The notes below the pieces were generated by a model, which was not told the DNA's origin, made no database searches, and worked only from the letters and a program-made list of their open reading frames with translations. Position numbers and translations under genes: made by a program. A stretch of DNA of 64,000 nucleotides, taken from positions 3,464,001 to 3,528,000 of the forward strand of contig ATWD01000001.1 of assembly GCA_000421065.1 (NCBI GenBank). The letters run 5' to 3'. Position 1 is the stretch's first letter; each line of letters starts with the position of its first letter. The DNA comes from Acidobacteriaceae bacterium TAA 166. GTDB taxonomy: Bacteria > Acidobacteriota > Terriglobia > Terriglobales > Acidobacteriaceae. This document shows positions 34,002-42,026 of the stretch, piece after piece.

Positions 34002-35291
34002 TTACCTCCCCGAAGGAAGGAAGATCATGCACGATGGACTTCCCGCCGCCAGATACTGCCCGATAAAGCTAGGAATCCCCGTCCCCCGGTTGATCCGGAA
34101 CGAGGTCACATTATCGCTGCGCTGATTGCACGAGTAGAGATAGTTGCCCGTAGGATCGATCGTGAACTGCCTCGGATAATCCCCATGCGTCGCCGCCTGG
34201 CCCACATACCTCAGCTCGCCGTTGAACTTCACCGCGAACACCGTAATGCTGTCGTGCAGCCGGTTACACGTATACAGAAAGCGTCCATCGTCCGAGAAGC
34301 GCAGCTCCGTGCCAAAGCTCGTCCCCACAAATCCCGGGGGCAGGGTAGAGATCGTCTGCTCGGAATAAAGTCCCCCCGAAGAGGCGTCATATCTGAAGAA
34401 CGTCAGCGTCGAAGCCTCCTCCTGAACGGAATAAAACCAGCGCCCGTTCGGATGAAACGCCAGATGGCGAGGACCGTCTCCCGGAGGCAGCGAGACATAA
34501 GGAGTCGCCGCGGGAGTCAGCTTTCCCGAAGCCGGATTCAGGCTGTACACATAGATCCGGTCCTGTCCCAGGTCCGTCTGCAGAAGAAACCTGTTATTCG
34601 GATCCATAATGGCACAGTGAACATGCGGAGCATCGTGTCCGCTGATGGCGAAGCTTCCCGCAACCGCGCTCGTCGCCGTCGTCGTCCCCACATCGCCCAC
34701 GTCCGTCTTCACATCCGTCGCCGCTCCCACCGAGCCATCCGCATTGATCGGAATCACCGCCAGCGAGCCTCCGCCATAGTTGGCGATAAAGAGATACTTC
34801 CCCGTCGCATCCATGCTGATAAAGGTGGCGCCTCCGCCCTGCGAGCTCACCGTATTGATCGGCGTAAGATCGCCCGTCTGACGATTCACCGCGAACGCCG
34901 TCACCGATCCGCTCGTGCCCTCGAAGTTCGAAACCTCGTTGACCGCATACAAAAACCTCCCCGAAGCCGAAGCCACCAGGAACGAAGGAGCGGGAGTGTT
35001 CGACACCACCTTGATCAGCTTCAGCTCTCCCGTCGCTGGGTTGCTCTGGTAGAGATAGATCCCCTCGCCATTGCCTCCGTTTCCAACCGTGTAGGTCCCC
35101 AGGTAAGCGAACTGCGGCGAGCCTCCATGGCCTCCGCCCCAGAAGCTGTCCGCGCCGGCATCCTGTGCTTTTGCAACGGTTGTGGCTGCAGCCTGTGCGG
35201 TTGCCGCCATCGCTGCCGCGCCCTTCAAAAAGCCCCTGCGCGAAACCGCGCCCGAGCCGGATACTTCTTCGCGAGTCGTTCGATCTGACAT
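34002..35291 (-). CDS. Tat-exported lactonase family (YkgB/Pgl-like) protein
   Basis: A protein of 429 aa. A twin-arginine signal (SRRGFLKGA at ~17) precedes a seven-bladed beta-propeller of the 6-phosphogluconolactonase-like (lactonase) family. The strand-turn repeats include FAYLGTYTVG, YLFIANYGGGSLAVI, GPRHLAFHPNGRWFYSVQE and GNYLYSCNQRSDNVTSF. The family hydrolyses sugar lactones or acts as a scaffold. Export suggests a periplasmic role. Start 35291 is preferred because GAAGGAG lies 7 bases upstream; ATG at 35297 is the alternative. The 440-bp gap upstream holds its promoter region and repeat R1. Confidence 0.9.
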   Translation of the reverse strand: MSDRTTREEVSGSGAVSRRGFLKGAAAMAATAQAAATTVAKAQDAGADSFWGGGHGGSPQFAYLGTYTVGNGGNGEGIYLYQSNPATGELKLIKVVSNTPAPSFLVASASGRFLYAVNEVSNFEGTSGSVTAFAVNRQTGDLTPINTVSSQGGGATFISMDATGKYLFIANYGGGSLAVIPINADGSVGAATDVKTDVGDVGTTTATSAVAGSFAISGHDAPHVHCAIMDPNNRFLLQTDLGQDRIYVYSLNPASGKLTPAATPYVSLPPGDGPRHLAFHPNGRWFYSVQEEASTLTFFRYDASSGGLYSEQTISTLPPGFVGTSFGTELRFSDDGRFLYTCNRLHDSITVFAVKFNGELRYVGQAATHGDYPRQFTIDPTGNYLYSCNQRSDNVTSFRINRGTGIPSFIGQYLAAGSPSCMIFLPSGR

Positions 35292-35506
35292 TCTCATGCT
35301 CCTTCTTCGTAGGGAAGGCACAGACAAAGCCCAGGGACAGAGGCTGCATCCGCGTCTAAGTTGATTGAGGATCATTGAACGGACAACAAGGTACGAGTGA
35401 TTGCTAGCCCAGAACCTCATCCCAGGCGCCGTGGCCTGCGACAAGATTCATCAGCCACAATCGAGCTCCCCCCGCTCTCTTGTCAAGAAGAGCGCTGCTG
35501 AGCAGG

Positions 35507-35671
35507 CTCACTACGCGTGGGATGGTCACTTCGTGACGCGTATATCCCTTTCGGGTCGCGGCTCCAGTTGGTCGCTGGAAAGGTGTTTGCGCCGACCAAC
35601 GGGAGGCCCACGGCGAAGCCGGTACACACGTCACGAAGTGACCGCCCCACGCGTAGTGGGGCCGGCAGGCC
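35507..35671. repeat. Palindromic repeat R1
   Basis: Outer arms ACTACGCGTGG... / ...CCACGCGTAGT enclose GGTCACTTCGTGACGCGTAT and its complement (ACGTCACGAAGTGACC). The centre is an inverted GGTCG-CTGG / CCGACCAACGGGAGG pair. The right end is GGGGCCGGCAGGCC (type A end). It fills much of the intergenic gap 35292-35731; the rest of that gap shows no gene. Confidence 0.75.
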
Positions 35672-35731
35672 AAATCCTTCTTTCCATCCCCCAACAAGCG
35701 GATCGGGGAGTCAGGCATATACCATGTTGCC

Positions 35732-36625
35732 GTGCGAACCCATCTCCTCCTCGCCCTTCTTCTCTCCGCTCCCTTGGCTCGCGCCCAGCAGGCCACCCTC
35801 CCGCTCTGGCCCAATGGAGCCCCCGAGCCTTACACCGGCGGCCCCCAGACCGACATCACCAAGCCCACCGACCGCCTCGTCGAAGGCCGCCCCCTCGCGC
35901 ACCTCACCAATATCTCCAAACCCACCCTCGCCTTCTATCCCGCTCCCGCAAACCACAACACCGGAGCCACCATCGTCGTCTTCCCCGGCGGAGGCTACCG
36001 CATCCTCGCCTACGATCTCGAAGGCACCGAGGTCTGCGCCTGGCTCAACTCCATCGGCGTCAACTGTGCCCTCGCCCAGTACCGCGTCCCCCTCGAAAAA
36101 CATTTCCCCGACGACCCCTCCGACCTCGAAGACGCCCAGCAGGCCATGCGCGTCACCCGCTCCCACGCCGCCGCCTGGCGCCTCGACCCCAACCGCATCG
36201 GCGCCCTCGGCTTCTCCGCCGGAGGCCATCTAGTCGTCGTCCTCGGCAACCATGCCGACTTCAAGCGCCCCAACGAGCCCGCGGCAGAGTCCGCCGTCAG
36301 CGCCCGCCCCGACTTCATCGTCGGTATCTACCCCGCCTATCTCGCTGAGCCGCCCGCCCTCACCCAGCTCTCGCGCGGCATCGACCCCTCGGCCGGCACG
36401 CCGCCCACCTTCCTCCTCCAGGCCGAAGACGACCCCGTCCATGAAGAAAACGTCCTCGTCTACTTCCAGGCCCTCAAGCAGCTCAAGGTCCCGGCCGAGC
36501 TTCACATCTTCGCCGAAGGCGGCCACGGCTACGGTCTCCGCCCCTCGGCTCTTCCCGTCACCCACTGGCCCGCGCTCGTCGAAACCTGGCTCCATACCAT
36601 CCGCATCCTGCCCCAGCCCAAATAA
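35732..36625 (+). CDS. Exported alpha/beta hydrolase / esterase (BD-FAE-like)
   Basis: A protein of 297 aa, GTG start. A signal peptide (~1-18, cleaved near ARAQ) is followed by an alpha/beta hydrolase core with a PGGGY oxyanion motif (~90), GFSAGGH with nucleophile serine (~157), AEDDPVHEEN with the acid (~230) and EGGHGYG with the histidine (~265). This order matches carbohydrate esterase/xylanase-associated hydrolases common in plant-polymer-degrading Acidobacteria. It is predicted to be periplasmic or secreted. It lies between repeats R1 and R2 with no co-directional partner. Confidence 0.88.
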   Translation: MRTHLLLALLLSAPLARAQQATLPLWPNGAPEPYTGGPQTDITKPTDRLVEGRPLAHLTNISKPTLAFYPAPANHNTGATIVVFPGGGYRILAYDLEGTEVCAWLNSIGVNCALAQYRVPLEKHFPDDPSDLEDAQQAMRVTRSHAAAWRLDPNRIGALGFSAGGHLVVVLGNHADFKRPNEPAAESAVSARPDFIVGIYPAYLAEPPALTQLSRGIDPSAGTPPTFLLQAEDDPVHEENVLVYFQALKQLKVPAELHIFAEGGHGYGLRPSALPVTHWPALVETWLHTIRILPQPK

Positions 36626-36647
36626 TTGTTTTGAGTAGGAAGACAGT

Positions 36648-36832
36648 GCGCTGCCGCGCGGGTGCCCTACGCGGGCGGCGGTCACTTCGTGACGCGTATA
36701 CCGCCGTTGGCGTGGGCCTCCCGCTGGTCGGCGCGAGAATCTGTGTGAGCGACCAACGGGAGCCCCACCCCGAAGGGAGTACACGCCCCACGAAGTGGGC
36801 GCTCCACGCGCAGTGGGCCCGGCCGGCAGGCC
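36648..36832. repeat. Palindromic repeat R2
   Basis: The left end is GCGCTGCCGCGCGGG (type B) and the right end is GGGCCCGGCCGGCAGGCC (type A). It contains GGTCACTTCGTGACGCGTAT, GTGGGCCTCCCGCTGGTCGGCGCG and GCGACCAACGGGAG. The right GTCACGAAGTGAC core is mutated. It lies in the 443-bp gap 36626-37068 with short repeat S1; nothing else is seen there. Confidence 0.75.
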
Positions 36833-36945
36833 ACAAGCCTTTTCCCGAAAAGCGCAGATTTTGATTTGTCGATACGCCCCAAACCCAAAGCTAAAAATGG
36901 AAGCTCAAAGACAATCAGAAAAATAAGTAGATAAGAAGAAATGAT

Positions 36946-36989
36946 GTCATCCTGAGCGAAGCGCAGCGGAGTCGAAGGGATCTGCGGTT
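36946..36989. repeat. Short dispersed repeat S1
   Basis: TCATCCTGAGCGAAGCGCAG followed by CGGAGTCGAAGGGATCTGCGGTT. A second copy is at 37600. Short elements of this 'CCTGAGCGAAGC...GGATCT' type are widespread dispersed intergenic repeats in bacteria. Confidence 0.7.
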
Positions 36990-37068
36990 AAAATCTCCGC
37001 ACCGAAAAACTCGACAAAAATAAGTCGAGCCTCTCAACCTCAGAATCCAGCAATCAAGGCAAGCCCGT

Positions 37069-37362
37069 ATGAAGAGAATCCTCGCCATCCTCGGTCAGTT
37101 CCTTCTGTTCCTCGCGCTCTTCGCCGTCGGCAGCTTCCTTCATCCCTTCAGCCTGCACTGGGCCACCACGCCCACTCCCAGCGGAACCCGCTACTTCATC
37201 CCCGACGGCCTCCTGCTCGCACTCGGCGTCTTCCTCGCCATCGTCCTCGTGCAGGCTCTCCGCAAACGAACCTGCAACACCACCCACACCGTCCTCGCCT
37301 TTGTCCTCGCCATAGCCGCCGGCTACCTCATCCGGCTGGGCTTCGTGACTACCGGTATCTAG
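37069..37362 (+). CDS. Small membrane protein, unknown function
   Basis: A protein of 97 aa with three hydrophobic segments: ILAILGQFLLFLALFAVGSF, LLLALGVFLAIVLVQAL and TVLAFVLAIAAGYLIRLGFV. The first is preceded by Lys-Arg, so it may be a signal anchor. No family is recognised. The codon use matches the right-half genes, which supports a real gene. It is isolated between repeats S1/R2 and R3/S2. Confidence 0.65.
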   Translation: MKRILAILGQFLLFLALFAVGSFLHPFSLHWATTPTPSGTRYFIPDGLLLALGVFLAIVLVQALRKRTCNTTHTVLAFVLAIAAGYLIRLGFVTTGI

Positions 37363-37384
37363 ATCGGAACGATTAAAGGCGAAT

Positions 37385-37567
37385 GGCCTGCCGGCCGGGC
37401 CCACTACGCGTGGGGCGGTCACTTCGTGACGCGTGTACTCCCTTCGGGTCGAAGGCTCCCGCTGGTCGCGTGAAATCTTCGCGCCGACCAACGGGAGGCC
37501 CACGGCGAAGCCGGTATACGGGTCACGAAGTGACCGCCGCCCGCGCAGGGCGCCCGCGCGGCAGCGC
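37385..37567. repeat. Palindromic repeat R3
   Basis: The left end is GGCCTGCCGGCCGGGCCCAC (type A) and the right end is GCGCCCGCGCGGCAGCGC (type B), the opposite arrangement to R2. Both GTCACTTCGTGAC and GTCACGAAGTGAC cores are intact. With S2 it fills the 314-bp gap 37363-37676. Confidence 0.75.
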
Positions 37568-37599
37568 CCATCCTTCCACCAAAAAGTAAGTAAGATAGT

Positions 37600-37649
37600 G
37601 TCATCCTGAGCGAGCGCAGCGAATCGAGCGAATCCAAGGATCTGCGGTT
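37600..37649. repeat. Short dispersed repeat S2
   Basis: A second copy of the S1 element, TCATCCTGAGCGAGCGCAGC ... GGATCTGCGGTT, with an extra GAATCGAGC segment. It ends 27 bp before the decarboxylase start. Confidence 0.65.
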
Positions 37650-37676
37650 CGACTCTCTCCGGAATCAGCCACCCGC

Positions 37677-39059
37677 ATGACCGACCCCCAAAATCTCTTC
37701 ACCCTCCTCGCCCAAGCCCAATCCCTCCTCGACGAAGCCACCGCGCACCTCCCCTCCGCCTTCGCGCCCGCACTCGACGCCGAAGCCCAAAGCATCCTCA
37801 ACGAAGCCGCCACCCGCCTCCACGACAACTACCCCTACGCGCACCCTCTCTACGCCGGCCAGATGCTGAAGCCCCCGCACCCCATCGCCCGCGCCGCCTA
37901 CTCCCTCGCCATGTCGGTGAACCCCAACAACCACGCCCTCGACGGAGGCCGCGCCAGCTCCGCCATGGAGATCGAAGCCGTAGCCGCCCTCGCCCGCATG
38001 TTCCAATGGTCGCAGCACCTCGGCCACCTCACCAGCGGAGGAACCTTCGCCAACCTCGAAGCCCTCTGGATTGCGGGCCAGCTCGCCCCTGGCCAGGCCA
38101 TCGCCGCCTCCGACCAGGCCCACTACACCCACTCCCGCATCTCCTCCGTCCTCGGCCTGCCCTTCGTTACCCTCCCCTCCGACGCGACCGGCCGCATCGA
38201 TCTCGCCGCCCTCGAATCCCTCCTCGCGCAGGGCCGCATCTCCACCGTCGTCGCCACCCTCGGCACCACCGCCATCGGCTCCGTCGACTCTCTCGACCAG
38301 ATCCTCGAGCTTCGCAAAAAATACCTCTTCCGCATCCACGTCGACGCCGCCTACGGAGGCTACTTCACCCTCGTCGGCAACCTCACCCCCGCCTCCCGCC
38401 GCGCCTTCGACGCCCTCTCCTACGCCGACTCCATCGTCATCGACCCCCACAAACACGGCCTCCAACCCTACGGCTGCGGCGCCGTCCTCTTCCGCGACCC
38501 CACCGTAGGCCGCTTCTACCAGCACGACTCCCCCTACACCTACTTCTCCTCCAAAGACCTCCACCTCGGTGAGATCTCCCTCGAGTGCTCCCGCGCCGGA
38601 GCCTCCGCCGTCGCCCTCTGGTCCACCCAGCGCCTCCTGCCCTACACCCCCGGAGGAGCCTTCGCCCAAGGCCTCGAATCCGGCCGCTCCGCCGCCCTCG
38701 AGCTCCACCGCCGCATCGCCGCCGATGCCTCCGGTCCAGGCCCCCGCTTTCTCGCCCCACTCGCCCCGCCCCAGCTCGACATCGTCTTCTTCGCCGCCCG
38801 CCACCCCCAGGCCGCCCCCACCCCGGAGTCCTCCTCGGCCCTCGCGCAGCGCATCTTCGATCAGGCGGCCCGCCTCGACCTCCACCTCGCCCTGGCCAGT
38901 CTCCCCATCCGCCTCTTTCCACCCGAAACCTTCCCCGGTCACACCACCGGCAACGTCACCTGCCTGCGCTCCGTCATGATGAAGCCCGAGCACCTCGCCT
39001 GGATCGACCCCATCTGGCAGCGCCTCGACCAGGCAACCACCCAGTCCCTCGAACCCTGA
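37677..39059 (+). CDS. PLP-dependent group II decarboxylase (aromatic amino acid decarboxylase-like)
   Basis: A protein of 460 aa with the aspartate aminotransferase fold of group II decarboxylases. HLTSGGTFANLEAL (~119) binds the PLP phosphate, HVDAAYGG (~221) carries the cofactor Asp/Ala pair, and DPHKHGLQPYGCG (~257) contains the Schiff-base lysine. YTYFSS (~287) belongs to the catalytic loop. Such enzymes convert aromatic or acidic amino acids to amines, or carry out a related aldehyde synthase reaction; the substrate cannot be read from sequence. It stands alone between repeat-rich gaps. Confidence 0.9.
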   Translation: MTDPQNLFTLLAQAQSLLDEATAHLPSAFAPALDAEAQSILNEAATRLHDNYPYAHPLYAGQMLKPPHPIARAAYSLAMSVNPNNHALDGGRASSAMEIEAVAALARMFQWSQHLGHLTSGGTFANLEALWIAGQLAPGQAIAASDQAHYTHSRISSVLGLPFVTLPSDATGRIDLAALESLLAQGRISTVVATLGTTAIGSVDSLDQILELRKKYLFRIHVDAAYGGYFTLVGNLTPASRRAFDALSYADSIVIDPHKHGLQPYGCGAVLFRDPTVGRFYQHDSPYTYFSSKDLHLGEISLECSRAGASAVALWSTQRLLPYTPGGAFAQGLESGRSAALELHRRIAADASGPGPRFLAPLAPPQLDIVFFAARHPQAAPTPESSSALAQRIFDQAARLDLHLALASLPIRLFPPETFPGHTTGNVTCLRSVMMKPEHLAWIDPIWQRLDQATTQSLEP

Positions 39060-39747
39060 AGTAGCATCTTTCACAGAGCCTGGCCGGTCGTCCCGACCAT
39101 GCAACGCCCAGCCCAGATAAAAGTCATAGCCACAAATCCGGGTGCCCCATCTTCGCCGTGAAGCGGCTAAGGTGGGTTTGCAGTATCTCCCTCTTCCTCC
39201 TCTCCACTCCTTTTCGTCATTCCGTAGCGCAGCGAAGGAATCCGCTCTCCCGCGAAGCCGCTCGCTAATTTCCGCGCGAAGCCACTCGCCAAGATTGCTC
39301 AGTGCCTCTAGGTACGCCAAGCCTTCAGGCTTGGCCTCTCAGCACACTCCGAAGAAAAGGGGGCTTTAGCCCCTGCGGTATGCCCTCCCTGTCCCCGGAT
39401 AGATCCCGAATGCCCATCTGCGCAGTCGCTAAAGCGGGGTTTGCAGCCGATGCGCCCAGAAGAAGCGATTTTAGCCCCTGAGGTACGCCCGCGAAGCCGC
39501 AATCGCCCCACCCCCCCAAAAAAAAACTGAAATATCCCAAAAGATAAGCACCCCGTTTTCAACAGGAAAACCTGTCAATCCCCCAGCTGAACCATCCTGG
39601 GTCCCCCTGTTCCTTCATGCCGCTTTGGTAAACTCATGCCAACAAGCCCGCTCATCGTCCGGATTAGCGCTGACTCTGTATCGACCCGGACAGGCGGACA
39701 AGCCGGTATCCAGCCTCCGGATTTTTTCCAAGAGGAATAATCACCGC
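39060..39747. other. Repeat-rich intergenic region, no gene
   Basis: A 688-bp gap with several short repeat types. There is an element at 39138-39183 (see T1), a 'TCATTCCGTAGCGCAGCGAAGGAATC' type element near 39215-39242, and two copies of a TTTAGCCCCTG-GGTA-GCCC motif near 39363 and 39472. A hairpin-like GCCAAGCCTTCAGGCTTGGC lies at 39318-39337. The glgP promoter and leader must lie at its right end. No coding frame here looks real. Confidence 0.5.
39138..39183. repeat. Short dispersed repeat T1
   Basis: CCGGGTGCCCCATCTTCGCC ... GCTAAGGTGGGTTTGCAG. It matches T2 at 41801-41853. Confidence 0.6.
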
Positions 39748-41544
39748 ATGAGCCTTGCCCAAGCCGTCTCGACCTCCGATCTCAATCTCTCCAGCCGAGC
39801 CATCGCATACTTCTCCATGGAGATTGCACTCTCCCCGCAGCTGCCCACCTACTCCGGCGGCCTCGGCATGCTCGCGGGTGACACCCTCCGCTCCGCTGCC
39901 GACACCTCCGCCCCCGTCGTCGCCATCTCGCTCGTCTATCGTCGCGGCTACTTCCGCCAGCAACTCTCCGAGGTCGGGCAGCAGAGCGAGACCGACGTCC
40001 CCTGGACTCCCGATCAACTCCCCGCCGCCGGGCCCACCGTCACCCTTCACCTGCAGGACCGTGAGATCCACCTTCGCGCCTGGCGCTTCGACGTCATCGG
40101 AACCACAGGCCACATCGTCCCTGTCTTCCTGCTCGATAGCGACCTCGACGCCAACGACGCCTGGGATCGCAAGCTCACCGACCATCTCTACGGCGGCGAC
40201 AGCTACTACCGCCTCTGTCAGGAGGCCGTCCTCGGCCTCGGCGGCATCGCCCTCCTCCGCGCCCTCGGCGTCAAGCCCGAGGTCTATCACATGAACGAGG
40301 GGCACGCCTCTCTGCTCACCATCGGCCTGCTTGAGGAGCGCCTCAACGGCCGCTCCCTCAGCGAGGTCACCGACGCCGATCGCGACGCCATCCGCCAGCA
40401 GTGCGTCTTCACCACCCACACCCCCGTCCCCGCCGGTCACGACCAGTTCGGCCTCGACCAGATGAACCAGGTCCTCGGAACCGACCGCGCCGCCGCCATC
40501 GAAGCCGCCGGAGGGCTCCACAACGGCCTGCTCAATATGACCTATCTCGCCCTCTGCCTCTCCCGCTACGTCAACGGCGTCGCCATGCAGCACGGCAAGG
40601 TCTCCCAATACATGTTCCCGGAGTACAAGGTCCACTCCATCACCAACGGTGTTCACGCCGCCACCTGGCTCTCCCCCTCCTTCCAGGAGCTCCTCGACGC
40701 CGAGATCCCCGAGTGGCGCATCGATAACCGCTACTTCCGCTCTGTCTACGGCATCGACCCGGCCCGCATCTCCGCCGCCCACGTCAAGAACAAGCAGCGC
40801 CTCTTCGCCTGGATCGCCCGCCGCACCGGTCACTACTTCAACCCCGCCGTCCTCACCCTTGGCTTCGCCCGCCGCGTGGCCACCTACAAGCGCGCCGGCC
40901 TCCTGCTTCACGATCCCGAGCGCCTCTGCGCCCTGGCCGAGAAGATCGGCGGCCTCCAGATCATTTACGCCGGCAAGGCCCATCCCGCCGACAACGCCGC
41001 CAAGGCCCTCATCCGCGACGTCTACTCCGCCGCCGCCAAGCTCAACTCCGACTCGCTCAAGATCTACTACGTCGAAAACTACGACTGGGAGCTCGGCGCC
41101 ATGCTCACCCAGGGCGTCGACGTCTGGGTCAACACCCCGCGCCGCCCCTACGAGGCCTCAGGAACCTCCGGAATGAAGGCTGCCCTCAACGGCGTCCCCT
41201 CCCTCTCCATCCTCGACGGCTGGTGGATCGAAGGCTGCGCCGAAAACTCCACCGGATGGGCCATCGAAAACGGCGAGACCGAAGAGCTCGAGGCCAACAG
41301 CCTCTACAACAAGCTCGAAAAGTCCATCGCTCCCCTCTGGTCGAACCCCAACGCCTGGGCCCGCATCCAGCAGCACTGCATCGGCATGAACGGAACCTTC
41401 TTCAACACCCAACGCATGCTCAGCCAGTACATCACCAACGCCTACTTTCCCACCGGCCCCAGCCATTTCACCGTCGAGGCCCATGCGGACTCCGACGAGG
41501 GATACAGCCTGACCGAAAACGCCTTCGTCCCGGCCATAAAGTAG
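39748..41544 (+). CDS. glgP: Alpha-glucan (glycogen) phosphorylase, short GT35 type
   Basis: A protein of 598 aa. It has IAYFSMEIALSPQLPTYSGG at the N-terminus, HMNEGHASL (~185), FTTHTPVPAGHDQF (~228), RVATYKRAGLL (~380), GKAHPADNAAK (~410) and RPYEASGTSGMKAALNG (~472), the last carrying the PLP lysine. It phosphorolyses alpha-1,4-glucans to glucose 1-phosphate with PLP as cofactor. It is shorter than the ~800-residue E. coli/muscle enzymes and matches the compact alpha-glucan phosphorylases. AGAGGA lies 11 bases before the ATG at 39748; the frame extending to 39625 lacks a ribosome site and homology. Confidence 0.92.
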   Translation: MSLAQAVSTSDLNLSSRAIAYFSMEIALSPQLPTYSGGLGMLAGDTLRSAADTSAPVVAISLVYRRGYFRQQLSEVGQQSETDVPWTPDQLPAAGPTVTLHLQDREIHLRAWRFDVIGTTGHIVPVFLLDSDLDANDAWDRKLTDHLYGGDSYYRLCQEAVLGLGGIALLRALGVKPEVYHMNEGHASLLTIGLLEERLNGRSLSEVTDADRDAIRQQCVFTTHTPVPAGHDQFGLDQMNQVLGTDRAAAIEAAGGLHNGLLNMTYLALCLSRYVNGVAMQHGKVSQYMFPEYKVHSITNGVHAATWLSPSFQELLDAEIPEWRIDNRYFRSVYGIDPARISAAHVKNKQRLFAWIARRTGHYFNPAVLTLGFARRVATYKRAGLLLHDPERLCALAEKIGGLQIIYAGKAHPADNAAKALIRDVYSAAAKLNSDSLKIYYVENYDWELGAMLTQGVDVWVNTPRRPYEASGTSGMKAALNGVPSLSILDGWWIEGCAENSTGWAIENGETEELEANSLYNKLEKSIAPLWSNPNAWARIQQHCIGMNGTFFNTQRMLSQYITNAYFPTGPSHFTVEAHADSDEGYSLTENAFVPAIK

Positions 41545-41557
41545 CTGTAGAGGCCAG

Positions 41558-41743
41558 GCGCTGCCGCGCGGGCGCCCTGCGCGGGCAGCGGTCCCTTCGT
41601 GACGCGTATGCTGCCTCCGGCGTGGGCCTCCCGTTGGTCGGGGCGAGAATCCTTTCCAGCGACCAACGGGAGCCTTCACCCTGAAGGGGATATACGCGTC
41701 ACGAAGGGACCGCCCCACGCGCAGGGCGCCCGCGCGGCAGCGC
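41558..41743. repeat. Palindromic repeat R4
   Basis: Type B ends on both sides (GCGCTGCCGCGCGGGCGCCC / GGGCGCCCGCGCGGCAGCGC). The cores read GGTCCCTTCGTGACGCGTAT and ATACGCGTCACGAAGGGACC, a compensatory pair change relative to the other copies: both arms changed together. It starts 13 bp after the glgP stop. Confidence 0.8.
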
Positions 41744-41800
41744 CTGTCTTTCATCCCAAAAAACCATCCCAAAAAACGCAGATTGGAATTGTCTATCAAG

Positions 41801-41853
41801 CCGGGTGCCCCCATCTTCGCGCCGGCTTCATCGTCGCTAAGGTGGGTTTGCAG
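41801..41853. repeat. Short dispersed repeat T2
   Basis: CCGGGTGCCCCCATCTTCGC ... CGCTAAGGTGGGTTTGCAG, a second copy of T1. The bases just before it (AAACGCAGATT..AATTGTC) resemble those following R2 at 36850. Confidence 0.6.
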
Positions 41854-41923
41854 CCATTCCGCAGCCCCAAACAAAGGTGCCGATTCACCCCCCTCGACCT
41901 GCTACGATTTAAAGAAGAACAAC

Positions 41924-41950
41924 AAGAGCCCCGGGATTCCCGGGGCTCTT
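41924..41950. terminator. Strong bidirectional hairpin
   Basis: A perfect 12-bp stem (AAGAGCCCCGGG/CCCGGGGCTCTT) with an ATT loop, and A/T runs on both flanks, between convergent glgP (+) and the RND operon (-). It can serve both. Confidence 0.7.
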
Positions 41951-42026
41951 TGCATTGCACTCTAAAAACGAAGTCTGGACTCAAAATCCCTGGAATGAAG
42001 ACTTTGAGCAAAAAAGTACGGAGGGC

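Noticed and set aside
36230..36888. Open frames running through repeats R2 and the neighbouring sequence on both strands
   Set aside because: Translations are of the repeat itself (recurring RHTRHEV-like and GGHFVTR-like peptides found at other copies), with no ribosome sites.
37665..39320. A 551-codon minus-strand open frame opposite the decarboxylase
   Set aside because: A Gly/Glu-rich antisense shadow; the plus strand carries intact PLP decarboxylase motifs.
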